A DNA stretch of 50,263 nt, taken from the NCBI GenBank assembly GCA_038147755.1, contig JAYQTS010000004.1, forward strand, positions 1 through 50,263. The letters are read 5' to 3'. This DNA comes from UBA5951 sp012269555. GTDB lineage: Bacteria > Pseudomonadota > Alphaproteobacteria > Puniceispirillales > Puniceispirillaceae. Numbering within the stretch: position 1 is the first letter of the stretch; each line of letters opens with the position of its first letter. This document shows, piece after piece, positions 31,627-41,818 of the stretch. The notes beneath the pieces were generated by a model that had not been told where the DNA came from, did no database searches, and saw nothing but the letters and a program-made list of their open reading frames with translations. The translations under genes were made by a program, and so were the position numbers.

Positions 31627-31656
31627 ATAATTATTTAAATCTTTGAGGTTATAATT

Positions 31657-32556
31657 ATGAAAAAGAATATATTTATTACTGGAGGTTGTGGTTACAAGGG
31701 TAGCAGGATTGTACCGACTTTATTAAAGTCAGGACATAAAATAACAGTTTTTGACACCACTTGGTTTGGAAATTATCTTCCCTCTAACGCAAATTTATCT
31801 ATTATATCTGGTGATGTAAGAAATTTAAAAAATCTATCTCTCGAGGGATATGATACTGTTATTCATTTGGCGTCAATAGCAAACGATCCATGTGGAGACT
31901 TAAATCCAACACCTACATGGGAAATTTCAGTATTAGCTACACAACAATTAGCTGAACTTGCCATTTCAGGCGGGGTAAGAGATTTCATTTATGCATCTTC
32001 CGGAAGTGTTTATGGGTTAAGTGATTCTGAAAAAGTTACTGAAAAAGAAAAATTAGTTCCTCTTTCTATCTATAACAAAACTAAGATGTGTGCGGAAAGG
32101 ATTCTACTAAGCTATTCTAAAGTCTTAAATCTAAAAATTGTAAGGCCTGCAACAGTTTGCGGTTTGTCTCCAAGGATGAGGCTCGATGTGGCTGTAAATA
32201 TGCTTACAGTACAAGCATTGCAAAATAAGAAAATTACGGTGCTTGGTGGCGAACAAATTAGACCAAATATTCATATTGACGACTTAGCAGCTCTTTATAA
32301 ATTTTTTGTTGAGGCAGAAGAAAGTAAAAATGGAATCTATAATGCAGGCTTCGAAAATCTTAAAATTATTGAAATTGCAGAGATGATCGCAAAAAAAACT
32401 GGGGCAGAAATTCAAATCAAAGAATCAAATGATCCAAGGTCTTACAGGTTGTGTTCTGACAAAATTCTAGAAATGGGTTTTAAACCTCAAAAAACTGTTA
32501 TGGATGCTATCTCCGAAATTTCTGAGGCCTGGGAAAAAGGAACTTATAACAAATAA
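31657..32556 (+). CDS. NAD-dependent sugar epimerase/dehydratase (extended SDR)
   Basis: Intact, 299 residues. The Rossmann glycine motif is GGCGYKG at residues 9-15, ASSGSVYG supplies the active-site Ser near 114, and YNKTK at 139-143 is the YxxxK catalytic pair. Other family marks are RPATVCG, RPNIHIDDLA and a Gly-Ile-Tyr-Asn-Ala-Gly sequence (GIYNAGFEN). It resembles UDP-glucose 4-epimerase and GDP-sugar epimerase families acting on nucleotide sugars in the cytoplasm. The exact substrate is unknown; gmhA downstream and the heptose kinase opposite suggest an NDP-heptose. First gene of a sigma-54 operon; gmhA follows after 97 bases. Confidence 0.8.
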   Translation: MKKNIFITGGCGYKGSRIVPTLLKSGHKITVFDTTWFGNYLPSNANLSIISGDVRNLKNLSLEGYDTVIHLASIANDPCGDLNPTPTWEISVLATQQLAELAISGGVRDFIYASSGSVYGLSDSEKVTEKEKLVPLSIYNKTKMCAERILLSYSKVLNLKIVRPATVCGLSPRMRLDVAVNMLTVQALQNKKITVLGGEQIRPNIHIDDLAALYKFFVEAEESKNGIYNAGFENLKIIEIAEMIAKKTGAEIQIKESNDPRSYRLCSDKILEMGFKPQKTVMDAISEISEAWEKGTYNK

Positions 32557-32653
32557 ACCAGAGTGGCATACCGTAAGTTGGATGCAAAAAATAATTTTGG
32601 CCCTGAAAAATTCTCACCTCAGTTTGCCTTAAGCGCTTAAGAAAGGAATTAGA

Positions 32654-33263
32654 ATGCCAAATGAAATAAAGCACCTTGATACTTTCTCTGGACCAAAAAT
32701 ATACTTGGATATGTAAATGGAATGAAATCTCTTTTGACCAAAATAGATATTGAATCCGTTGTTTCGTTGCGAGATGCTCTCTTTGAATGTTGGCAAGACA
32801 GCAAAACTGTTTACCTTGCAGGTAATGGGGGAAGCGAATCTAACGCAACTCATTTGGCAAATGATTTTATTTATGGCCTTGAAAAAAAGCACTTTTCTAA
32901 AGGACTTAAAGCTGTTTCTTTATCAACAAATTCTTCAGTTTGTTCGGCTATTTCAAATGATGAAGGATATGAGCATATTTATTCCAAACAATTAAATGCC
33001 CTTGCAAATAAGGGTGATATATTATTGGTTTTTAGCGGCTCAGGCAATTCTAAAAATATTATTAATGGTCTTAAAACGGCAAAATCACTTGGCCTAAAAA
33101 CTGCCGGTTTTCTGGGTTTTGATGGGGAAAAGCAAAGAAACTGCTCGATATCTGTATTCACACAGAAACTTACAATATGCAATTGAGCGAAGATATTCAA
33201 ATTATTTTAGGCCACGCAATCTCTCTAGATCTAATAGATATTTTTAAAGATAATAAAAGTTAA
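32654..33263 (+). CDS. gmhA: GmhA-like sedoheptulose-7-phosphate isomerase (two apparent frameshifts)
   Basis: GmhA converts sedoheptulose 7-phosphate to D-glycero-D-manno-heptose 7-phosphate. The SIS domain is seen as VYLAGNGGSESNATHLANDF near residue 55, then ISNDEGYEHIYSKQLNALAN and GDILLVFSGSGNSKNIINGL. The ATG at 32654 follows AAAGGAATT; adding one A near 32695 joins MPNEIKHLDTFSGPK to NILGYVNGMKSLL. A second break near 33127 (GGGG) joins to a GGKAKKLLDI stretch and the C-terminal MQLSEDIQIILGHAIS. About 203 residues. Its presence makes a heptose the likely starting sugar of this operon. Confidence 0.85.
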
Positions 33264-33271
33264 AGCCAACT

Positions 33272-34282
33272 ATGTCAGAAAAACAGGAAAAATATTGTGT
33301 GTTAGGAGCAACGTCCTTTGGGGGACGAGCTACTATAGAATCTCTTCTTAAGGAAAAACATGAGGTATTGGCCATTGCGAGAAGAGAGATACCAAAAGAA
33401 CCATTCACCATCAATAATTATTATTCAAAAAAATTGAATTGGATAGTAGCAGATATTGTTACAGACACTAAAAAGATCATTTCAAGTATTAATAAATTTA
33501 AGCCCGATTATATTATAGACTTTATGGGCCAAGGCATGGTTGCACAAAGTTGGGAGTCACCAAATCAATGGTATAACACAAATATAGCAAAAAAATCGGA
33601 AATGCTTAAAGGACTCAATTGGAAAGAATTTCTAAAATTATACGTAAGAATATCTACCCCAGAGGTTTTTGGTTCAGTAGACGGCATAATAACGGAAAAT
33701 AAATCTTTTAACCCTTCCACTCCTTACGCTCTATCGCATGCCACCATTGACCAACATATAAAATTGATGGCAAATCAAACTGATTTTCCTTTTATAATTG
33801 CTAGATATGCCAATTTTTATGGTCCCGGGCAACAACTCTATCGAATTGTTCCTAAAGCAGCTTTTTTTGCTTTAACCAATAAAATGATTACCCTAGATGG
33901 TGGAGGTATCTCCGAGCGAGCATTTATTTATAAAGATGATATTTCTTCCTCCTTGAATGCCTTAATAGCTAATGGAAAAATTGGAGAATCCTATCATTTT
34001 TCAGATACAGATTGCGTTTCTATAAGACAAGTTGTTCAACAAATCGCAGAGTGCTGTGGCATTGAATTTAAAAATTTTACTAAAAATGGCGCTGAAAGAA
34101 CAGGTAAAGATCAACGCTATTTTATGGACATAAATAAAGCAAAAACTGAACTTGGTTGGAAACCTAAAGTGTCACTTGAAAATGGCATTCGTGAGACTGT
34201 TGAGTGGGTTACAAAATCTCTTAATTGCATTAACCCCAATTTACTAAATTACCACCATAAATATAGAGAATCTTATGAATAA
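33272..34282 (+). CDS. dTDP-glucose-4,6-dehydratase-like SDR lacking the catalytic Lys
   Basis: 336 residues, intact. It has an extended SDR fold with a variant nucleotide-binding motif GATSFGG at residues 12-18, ISTPEVFGS near 127-135, ARYANFYGPGQQLYRIVP and RAFIYKDDIS, all like dTDP-glucose 4,6-dehydratases, and an ELGWKPKVSLENGI end. The catalytic YxxxK is replaced by YALSH: Tyr 152 is kept but the Lys position 156 is His. Either this is a true active-site variant, with altered chemistry, or a base error. It starts eight bases after gmhA and overlaps the next aminotransferase by eight bases. A 4,6-dehydratase followed by an aminotransferase is a normal pair in amino-deoxy sugar pathways. 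Confidence 0.8.
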   Translation: MSEKQEKYCVLGATSFGGRATIESLLKEKHEVLAIARREIPKEPFTINNYYSKKLNWIVADIVTDTKKIISSINKFKPDYIIDFMGQGMVAQSWESPNQWYNTNIAKKSEMLKGLNWKEFLKLYVRISTPEVFGSVDGIITENKSFNPSTPYALSHATIDQHIKLMANQTDFPFIIARYANFYGPGQQLYRIVPKAAFFALTNKMITLDGGGISERAFIYKDDISSSLNALIANGKIGESYHFSDTDCVSIRQVVQQIAECCGIEFKNFTKNGAERTGKDQRYFMDINKAKTELGWKPKVSLENGIRETVEWVTKSLNCINPNLLNYHHKYRESYE

Positions 34283-35425
34283 AATTAGAAATTTTCTTCC
34301 AGAACAATATGATATGGACCAGTTATGTTCTATTAAACATAATTACTTATCAGAACAATTTTCTGATTATAAAAACATTTTGAAAAAATTGAAAACGTTG
34401 TTTTAAATAATGACTTTACGCTTGCAGTAGAGGTTGACAAATTTGAGCAAAACATAAGCTCGATGATTGGAAGTAAATATTGTATTGCGGTTGGAAGTGG
34501 AACCGATGCTATTAGACTTTCATTATTAGCTTTAGGAATTAAATCAGAGGACGAGGTTATTACCACGCCCTACACCTTTCATGCTACGATTGGCGCTATT
34601 GCTACTGCTGGGGCTAAACCCGTATTTGTAGACTGTGACGAAGATTTCAATATAGATGTAGAAAAAATAAGAGCCGCGATTACTGAAAAAACAAAAGCCA
34701 TTGTCCCAGTTCACTGGGCTGGAAGACCAGTGGACCCGCAATCCCTTCAAAAAATATCATCTGAATTTTCAATTCCAATTGTAGAAGATGCTTGTCATGC
34801 AATTTTGGCAAGTCGATCCGGGATAAATGCTGGAACTATTGGAAAAATAGGATGTTTTTCTCTTCATCCTCTGAAGAATCTCAATGCCTGGGGAGATGGT
34901 GGATTTATTTGTACTGACGACAAAGCGATTGACGAAAAACTTCGTCTAATGCGTAATCATGGTCTTGAAAGTCGGGATTCCTGCGTCTTATTTGGATATA
35001 ATTCTCGTCTCGATACCTTGCAAGCTGTTGTTGCAAATCATTTGTTATTGAAACTTCCAATTTTGACTAAAAAGCGAATTAATAACGCCCATATGCTTGA
35101 TAAAATGTTAAGTGAAATAAAACAAATATCTCTACCAATACGGTCAAAAGAAATAAATGAAGTTTTTCATCTTTATTGTTTTCAGGCCGAAAATCGAAAT
35201 GAATTAGCAGAATTTCTCATTTCTAACGGTATAGATGCAAAAAAACACTACCCAATTCCTATGCATCTTCAAAAAGCCGCAAACTATTTGGGATATAAAA
35301 AAGGTGACTTCCCTATCGCTGAAAGGTTAGCGGACTCCACAATTTCACTTCCAGTTCATGAGTTTGTATCGCCTGAACAAATTGAAAAAATGGGTAATTT
35401 GGTTCGGAGTTTTTATTATGGATAA
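34275..35425 (+). CDS. DegT/DnrJ/EryC1/StrS aminotransferase 1 (one apparent frameshift)
   Basis: PLP-dependent sugar aminotransferase of about 383 residues. It starts at the ATG at 34275 inside the end of the previous gene; the frame breaks near 34380 (T run) and continues to 35425. VGSGTDAIRLSLLALGIKSE, ITTPYTFHATIGAIATAGAK and IVEDACHAI are family landmarks, and the PLP-binding Lys lies in SLHPLKN near residue 200. The segment KKHYPIPMHLQ is the usual C-terminal substrate region. It would add an amino group to a 4-keto or 3-keto nucleotide sugar, matching the dehydratase upstream. It overlaps aminotransferase 2 by eight bases. Confidence 0.85.
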
Positions 35426-36551
35426 AATCAAAGTTCCTTTTTTTGTAGACTTAGGCAGATTTTACAAAAAGCACAGAGAAAAAATTCTTGAACTTACAGA
35501 TCAAGTAGGTAATTCTGGAATATACATTCTCGGAAATATCGTTGAAGAATTCGAAAGAGATTTTGCCACTTATTGTGGGGTAAATCATGCGATATCTGTT
35601 GGCAATGGCACGGATGCATTGGCTCTATGTCTTCACGCACTTAATATTGGTCCAGGTGATGAGGTGATTATTCCAGCTAACTCATTTATAGCAACTGCAG
35701 GAGCGGTTGTAGAAGTTGGAGCAATACCAATCTGTGTGGATGTAGATACTGAGCAAAATATTAGTATTGATGCGATTGAAAAAGCAGTTACTCAGAAAAC
35801 AAAGGCAATTATTGTTGTTCATCTAAACGGTAATCCTGCTAGAATTGAGAAAATTGAACAAAGATTCAAAAACACAAATATCAAGATCATAGAGGATGCT
35901 GCCCAATCAATTGGTGCAGAAATTAATGGCAAAAGAACTGGTTCATTTGGTGAATGCGGCTGTTTTTCTCTTCATCCACTAAAAAATTTCCATATGTTTG
36001 GAGATGGTGGAATGATTACAATGAATTCCACCGAAATGAAGATTAAATTGGATAGGTTACGAAACCACGGGCTTATAGACAGAAATAAGTGCGAAGAATT
36101 TTCAAGAAACTCCAGGCTTGATGCATTGCAGGCTAGTTATGGAAAATATCTCCTTCCTTATCTTGAAGACTGGACTGAGAGGGTTATTAAAATAGCAGAG
36201 TATTATCATTCTGAATTTAACGAGTTTTGTTATGTCCCCAAAACCAGAGAACACGTAAGGTCAGTTTTTCATAATTACGTAATTCAAACCCAGCATAGAA
36301 ATGAATTATCGTTATATCTTCAAGAGTATGGCATAGAAACAAAAATTCACTATCCAATTCCAATAGTTGAACAGCCAGCCTGGCAAAAATTATCAGTAAA
36401 AAGCGAGCCTGTACCGTTCGTTAAAAAACAAAAAGAAGAAATATTGAGCCTGCCCATATATGCAGAACTAAATGATATAGAAGTCGAGTATGTAGCTCAA
36501 AAAGTCAAAGGCTTTTTTTTGGAAACTCAACTAGTGAAGGAAGCTGTATGA
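35418..36551 (+). CDS. DegT/DnrJ/EryC1/StrS aminotransferase 2
   Basis: Intact, 377 residues from the ATG at 35418. VGNGTDALALCLHALNIGPG, IIPANSFIATAGAVVEVGAI and IIEDAAQSIGA are typical, and the PLP Lys is residue 189 in SLHPLKN. The shared motifs CFSLHPLKN, NHGL and IHYPIP/KHYPIP with aminotransferase 1 mark the two as related, probably a tandem duplication that has diverged. Two sugar aminotransferases in a row suggest a diamino sugar or two alternative substrates. It overlaps the next gene by four bases (ATGA), showing translational coupling with the thiamine-diphosphate enzyme. Confidence 0.87.
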   Translation: MDKIKVPFFVDLGRFYKKHREKILELTDQVGNSGIYILGNIVEEFERDFATYCGVNHAISVGNGTDALALCLHALNIGPGDEVIIPANSFIATAGAVVEVGAIPICVDVDTEQNISIDAIEKAVTQKTKAIIVVHLNGNPARIEKIEQRFKNTNIKIIEDAAQSIGAEINGKRTGSFGECGCFSLHPLKNFHMFGDGGMITMNSTEMKIKLDRLRNHGLIDRNKCEEFSRNSRLDALQASYGKYLLPYLEDWTERVIKIAEYYHSEFNEFCYVPKTREHVRSVFHNYVIQTQHRNELSLYLQEYGIETKIHYPIPIVEQPAWQKLSVKSEPVPFVKKQKEEILSLPIYAELNDIEVEYVAQKVKGFFLETQLVKEAV

Positions 36552-37526
36552 AACAAGAGCCCATCACTATTGAAGATTTAAAAGAATTTTTCTCTAAAAT
36601 TGTTCGAATAAGGACAATAGAAAAGGCTATAGCAGAACGTTATCACGCTCAAGAGATGAAATGCCCGATGCATTTATCTATAGGGCAAGAGGGCCCCTGC
36701 AGTTGCTATTTCTATGCAATTAAATGCTTCGGACAAAATGCTAAGTACCCATCGAAGCCATGCACATTATCTGGCTAAAGGCGGAAATTTAAATATGATG
36801 ATCAGTGAATTTTTTGGCCGCGAAACTGGTTGCAGTGGTGGAATGGGCGGGTCAATGCACCTAATAGACAAATCATGTGGATTTGAGGGCGCAACAGCAA
36901 TTGTGGGGAATACAATCCCTATTGCTGCAGGGGTGGCACTATCCCAAAAACTATCAAGATCTAAAAATATTACTGTAGTTTGTTTTGGTGAGGGAGCAAC
37001 TGAAGAAGGAGTATTTAGTGAAACGCTAAATATTGCCTCTGTTAAAAATTTACCCTTAATTTTCTTCGTTGAGAATAATGGTTACTCTGTATATTCACCG
37101 CTATCCCCTAGACAATCAAGCAATCGTCATATCACTAAAATATCAGAAGCACACGGCATAAAATCTCTAAAGGGAAACGGCAATAACATTGAAGAGGCTT
37201 TAGCAATTTCATCCGAAGCTGTAAAATATGTCAGAGAAAAAAGAAAACCATGTCTTATTGAATTAGGGACTTATAGATATTTAGAGCATTGTGGTCCTAA
37301 TAATGATGATCATATTGGATACAGAACAAAAAGAAATCGATTTTGGAAATCTTACGATGTAATTTCCAACGCCAAAAAAGTGATAAAAGAACGGGGGGTA
37401 AGTCCTGACTCCCTAGAAAAATTAATACAAGAAAACACTAAAGAAGAGATTGATAATGCCTTTAGAGAAGCAACGCTAGCACCCTTTCCAAAGATTGAGA
37501 GGAGTATATCTTATGAATATGCTTAA
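36548..37526 (+). CDS. Thiamine-diphosphate dehydrogenase E1-alpha-like subunit (one apparent frameshift)
   Basis: About 326 residues. The first 50 (TIEDLKEFFSKIVRIRTIEK, CPMHLSIGQEG) and the rest are split by a frame break near 36695. Then LSTHRSHAHYLAKGG, GCSGGMGGSMHLIDK and the TPP/Mg motif, here FGEGATEEG...VENN, with Glu in place of the usual GDG Asp. This is the alpha subunit fold of pyruvate/branched-chain 2-oxoacid dehydrogenase E1. No E2 or E3 gene is present, so a complete dehydrogenase complex is unlikely; a carboligase or acyl-transfer reaction on a sugar intermediate is an inference from the locus. It overlaps the beta subunit by 14 bases. Confidence 0.8.
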
Positions 37527-38612
37527 CAAAAACAGCGTAAAGGAACTTAAGCAGAATAAAAGAATAAATAATTTTGCAGATGGAATTGCAGCTGCTTTTT
37601 TTGACTCAATGAGATATGACCCAACAGTTTTAGCCTTTGGATTGGGAGCGACTGACCCAAAAAATATTTTTGGCACTATGGCGGGCTTAGAGGATGAGTT
37701 CGGCAATGAGAGGGTTTTTGACACCCCAATATCTGAAAATGCTATGACAGGAATGGCAATAGGACTAGCTATTTCTGGTTATAAACCGGTATTAACGCAT
37801 CAACGTCTAGATTTCAGCTTATTGTCAATTGACCAAATCGTTAATGCTGCTGCGAAATGGTATTTTATGTTTGGCGGACAACAATCAGTACCCCTTGTAA
37901 TTAGGATGATTATTGGCCAAGGGTGGGGACAAGGGCCCCCACTCACTCTCAGGCCCTTCAAAGTTGGTTTGCTCAAATACCTGGATTGAAAGTCATAATG
38001 CCTGCTTTCCCAAAAGACGGATATAACTTGCTTAGAAGTAGTATCGCTGATCCAAACCCAGTCATATTCATTGAACATCGTTGGCTTCATCAAATGAGTT
38101 GGAATGGAGAGGGGAGAGCTGTTTTACCAACCCAACTGGGAAAATCTAATCAAATTTCAACAGGAAGTGATATTACCATTGTCTCAAATTCAATAGGCTC
38201 TGTATATTCACATCACGCAGCAAACATATTGAAAAAATATAACGTAGGTGTAGAGGTAATTGATGCCTTCAATCTTAGAGATTTTGATATAAATTCCATA
38301 TCTAAGAGCGTTACAAAGACTGGGCGTTTGCTTACAGTTGATTTTAGCCATCAATTTTGCAGCATTGGAACAGAAATTATCGCGCAAATATTACCTTTAA
38401 ATTTTGCTGATCTAAAAATCGCGCCTGAAAGAATTGCTCTACCCAATTTTCCAGTGGGGACATCTTTCAATATTGAGAAAGACTTCTATTTTTCAACAAT
38501 CGATATATGTAAGAAAATTGAGTCTATGCTTAATGTAAAGTTTCCCAACATTGAAGGTGAACTAAAAGAATACCAGTCCTCTTCAAAAAAACGTTTTGAT
38601 GGTCCTTTCTAG
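37513..38612 (+). CDS. Thiamine-diphosphate dehydrogenase E1-beta-like subunit (one apparent frameshift)
   Basis: About 366 residues from the ATG at 37513, which follows GAGAGGAG. FDTPISENAMTGMAIGLAIS is the conserved E1-beta motif with the catalytic Glu, followed by DQIVNAAAKWYFMFGGQQSV. A break near 37935 (C run) joins to a THSQALQSWFAQIPGLKVIM stretch and NPVIFIEHRWLHQMSW. The C-terminal transketolase-like domain is at about 230-340 (VEVIDAFNLRDFDI, GRLLTVDFSHQFCSIGTEII). It forms the heterotetramer with the alpha subunit at 36548. The gene stands 35 bases before the glycosyltransferase. Confidence 0.8.
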
Positions 38613-38647
38613 GATGAAATATGTGTTTTACTTTTAAGGAAAAATTA

Positions 38648-39958
38648 ATGAACGCAATTAACTCAACATTCATATTCAATAACAGAGAGAATTTACTCAA
38701 GAAACTTAAAATCAGACTGTCAAATTCAGATATTAGAGGCGCTCTTTTTCTGACATGAGAATACATCCAAAATTTTCCAACTGAAAAGATATTCTCCTCT
38801 CATTATATGCAACAATGCTAAATGATATAGGGAGCACCTCTGCAGCTAAATCTATTGCAAAGCTGTATGCTGAAGTTAATGATAAGACATGTAAATTTGC
38901 AAAAAACTATTTTAATTTAGAACCAGTGGTCAATACAAGTTGGATGCTTGGTCGCATAGGTGAAATGGCTGACCAAACAGCTAGCATACATCATCTTTCA
39001 ACACTTAAACACATAAAGATGAAGCCTATTCTGCCGATTTTGCAGACAAATACTCTATCAAACAGTGCCTTTTTACCCTATTTAGAGGACGTCTTTCATG
39101 TTTTAAAAGGTGGGGAAGAAGCACGTTACTATTCACAATATGCAAATATCTCCTCGTTTAATACAACATTTATCAAATATTCAAATGATGTATATGGACA
39201 CTACTCTGATGCTGCACCAGGCGTTCATAAGATTTTGACTGATCAAAATTTGCCTCATTTTGCTTTCACATTGAAAGAAGTTATAAGAGTCAGAGCATTA
39301 GAATATCTAAAACAATGTGGTCTAAAGGCTGAAGATAATTTTGTCACGCTTCATTTAAGAGAGAGTGGTTTTGTTGATGGTGAAAGACATAATTGGAGAA
39401 ACGTTAACCTTCAGGACCACATAGAAGCCATCGAGTATTTAACGAAGCAAGGCATTAAGGTTATAAGAATTGGTCATAATAAGATGACAAAAGCTCCAGA
39501 AATACCCGGATTAATCGATTTAGTAAACTTTGCAAGACCACCGGAGGTGGATATTTTCCTAAGCGCATCTTGCTTGTTTTATTATGGAAATCCATCTGGA
39601 CCATGCAGCTTAGCATATCAATTCGGAAGACCCATGTTATACGTAAGTGTTTTTCCTTATACACACGTAAGAGCAAATTCTTTAAATCAAATAGTACCAC
39701 TTCGTGAAGTCAGTTCATCTAAAATCCTATCTCTTAAAGAACTTTGGAGCGAGATATCTCAAATATTTTTCACCTATTCCATATAGAAGAAAGGGAATAG
39801 AAATTTGTAAAATCAGCTCTCATGAAAATACAAACGCTGTTAAGCAAATGCTAAAAAATATTAAATCACTTAACAAAAGACTGCCTACTGATAAATTAGC
39901 TGGGACAGGGCTTCCAAATAATATTTGGATTACTGAGGAGTCACAACAGCTGATTTAA
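38648..39958 (+). CDS. TIGR04372-like glycosyltransferase (interrupted near both ends)
   Basis: About 436 residues. AAGGA precedes the ATG at 38648; the first 35 codons (MNAINSTFIFNNRENLLKKL) break near 38750, a TGA follows near 38780, and the main frame runs from about 38815. NFVTLHLRESGFVDGERHNW at the centre, KVIRIGHNKMTKAPEIPGLI, and CLFYYGNPSGPCSLAYQFGR are features of the TIGR04372 family of putative glycosyltransferases. A break near 39770 joins to PIPYRRKGIEI and an end at ITEESQQLI. Last gene of the plus-strand sugar operon, so it may transfer the sugar made by that operon; acceptor unknown. Convergent with legF, 21 bases apart. Confidence 0.65.
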
Positions 39959-39979
39959 TGATATTTAGATTATCAATTT

Positions 39980-40623
39980 TTATACCTTAAAATCTTCTTC
40001 AGTATCTATGTCTAATGAATCTGAATTATTCATAACATAACCAAGGGTTTTATTTCCAATTAAGCTTTTATTACTATTCAACCAGTCCACATTACAGATT
40101 TATATTGCTCCATTTAGTCTGTAGATAGCTGGCAAATCTTGCCTTCGGCTTGGCAATTTTCCTTTTATCAGAGGCTGAATCTCCTGATGTTTATCAAGCG
40201 AATACATCCAATAGGGATTCTGACTTACTTTGGTTACGGATGCACAAGACATTGCTCCTTTATTTTTACATAGAGTGATTGCTTCATCGATATGAAAGCT
40301 GGTTCTAAGTGGTGAAGTAGGTTGAAGAAGAACAACCCAATCAAAACTTGGATATCTTTTTACAGCATCAAAAATTACATCTATCGAAGGAGTTTTATCT
40401 TGTGAAATAGCAGCTTCTCTAATGAAGGGCACCCTGCAACCATATTCCTTCGCAACGCTGATTATCTCAGGGTCGTCAGATGATAAAATTACATCATCAA
40501 TTAACGTTGACGCCTTGGCTGCATTTATAGTCCAGGAAATAAGCGGTTTTCCACGAAAGTTACGAATATTTTTTGGAACCCTTTTGAGCCACCTCTAGCA
40601 GGAATAATAGCAAGATATCTCAT
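39980..40623 (-). CDS. legF: CMP-nonulosonate synthetase (CMP-legionaminate type)
   Basis: Activates a nonulosonic acid with CTP. About 215 residues. MRYLAIIPARGGSKG at the start is the NeuA signature; a break near 40580 joins to PKNIRNFRGKPLISWTINAA, then SSDDPEIISVAKEYG and VVLLQPTSPLRTSFHIDEAI. Near the C-terminus RRQDLPAIYRLNGAI is followed by an in-frame TAA (40100-40102) where the family has Tyr, then ICNVDWLNSNKSLIGNKTLG and a stop at 39980. The TAA differs from a Tyr codon by one base, so an error is likely. The start is three bases after the ptmE stop. LegF rather than NeuA or PseF is chosen from the surrounding legionaminate genes. Confidence 0.75.
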
Positions 40624-40625
40624 CT

Positions 40626-41770
40626 TCACTGAGCTACATTATTTGTTTCGCTATGGTTTTGAACGTAGTTTTCAGCAAGCTTAAAATCATCTGGACGACC
40701 AACATCTAACCATGGTTCGTGCATGGGATAGGCGACTGTTCTATTTCCAGATTTTCTAATTCTCTCAAATAGCATTGGCATGTCACATTTTTCATTTTTT
40801 TTCAGATAATCAAAGGCCACTGGGTCAAGTGCATAAATTCCAGCATTAATATGACTTTTATCGATTGGCTTCTCTTCGAGGCTAATAATATCTAAACCAT
40901 CTATGTTTACTACACCGAAAGGGTTCTGCCACTCATAAGTTCGTACTGCCATTGTTGCCTCAGCATGATGATGAATATGAAAATCGAGGAATTCTGAATA
41001 GCGCATGTGAGTTAAAACATCACCATTTGTTACAACAAAAGGAACGTTTATATTTTTCTTTAAATAGCAAAGTGCTCCTGCGGTGCCTAGGGGTTGTTCC
41101 TCATGTATATATTTAATTTTAACACCCCATTTTTTACCATCACCAAAATAACTTTCTATCATTTCAGATAAATAATTTACTGAGACAAAAAAACTTGTAA
41201 ATCCCTCAGAAATAGCCTGTATAAGAATATGCTCCATTATTGGTTTCCCATAAACAGGAAGTAATGGTTTTGGACACTTTTCTGTAAACGGGTGTAACCG
41301 TTTTCCTTTGCCTCCAGCCATAATAATCATTGGGTTTGAGAGTTCTGTTTTAACAGCTAAATTTTCCCAAGTATGAAGACCTACAACTTTTCGCTTATTA
41401 TCTATTATTGGTATTTGCCGTATACTATTCGCAGACATTATTTTCAGAATTATTTCATTTTCCATAGACTCAGGCACAACAAAAAAGCCTCACGTTGTAT
41501 CACACCTTCAATGGGGCTATCTAATTTTAAACCATTTAACAAGCCTCTACGAATGTCGCCATCTGTAATAGTTCCGTAGAGTTCATTTTTTTCATTTATA
41601 ACCATGACGATCTGCATAGCCGCTTGGTCAAGACGTGTTATAGCCTCCTGCACAGTTGCCTTTATTGGCAACAATGTTTTCTTCCAATTATTATCTAATA
41701 ATCCAGCCTTTGCCTGACTTTTATTAGGCTGACTGCAAGCTCCCAAGGCTACTTTTTTAACTACAGTCAT
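40626..41770 (-). CDS. ptmE: CBS-domain sugar-1-phosphate nucleotidyltransferase (PtmE-like)
   Basis: About 382 residues. Two CBS motifs fill residues 15-130 (VQEAITRLDQAAMQIVMVIN, GTITDGDIRRGLLNG; then SIRQIPIIDNKRKVVGLHTW). The nucleotidyltransferase follows with IIMAGGKGKRLHPFTEKCPK at about 150-170, GTAGALCYL, VTNGDVLT and INAGIYALDP. In Campylobacter, PtmE makes GDP-glucosamine for the legionaminate route and has this architecture. A break near 41475 falls in a T run; adding one T gives AFFVVPESMEN. The ATG at 41770 follows AGGAG, with a sigma-54-like promoter 30 bases upstream. Cotranscribed with legF. Confidence 0.78.
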
Positions 41771-41801
41771 TTATTCTCCTGAACTCATGTATTCTTCATC
41801 T

Positions 41802-41818
41802 AAGCAATTACTGTGCCT
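41802..41818 (-). promoter_or_regulatory. sigma-54-like promoter of ptmE-legF
   Basis: The minus strand reads AGGCACAGTAATTGCTT, with GG-N10-GC spacing and consensus GGCAC and TTGCT; only the first T is changed. The ATG of ptmE is about 32 bases beyond the -12 element. It lies in the 100-base gap after legG, so the last two genes may be expressed separately. Confidence 0.6.
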
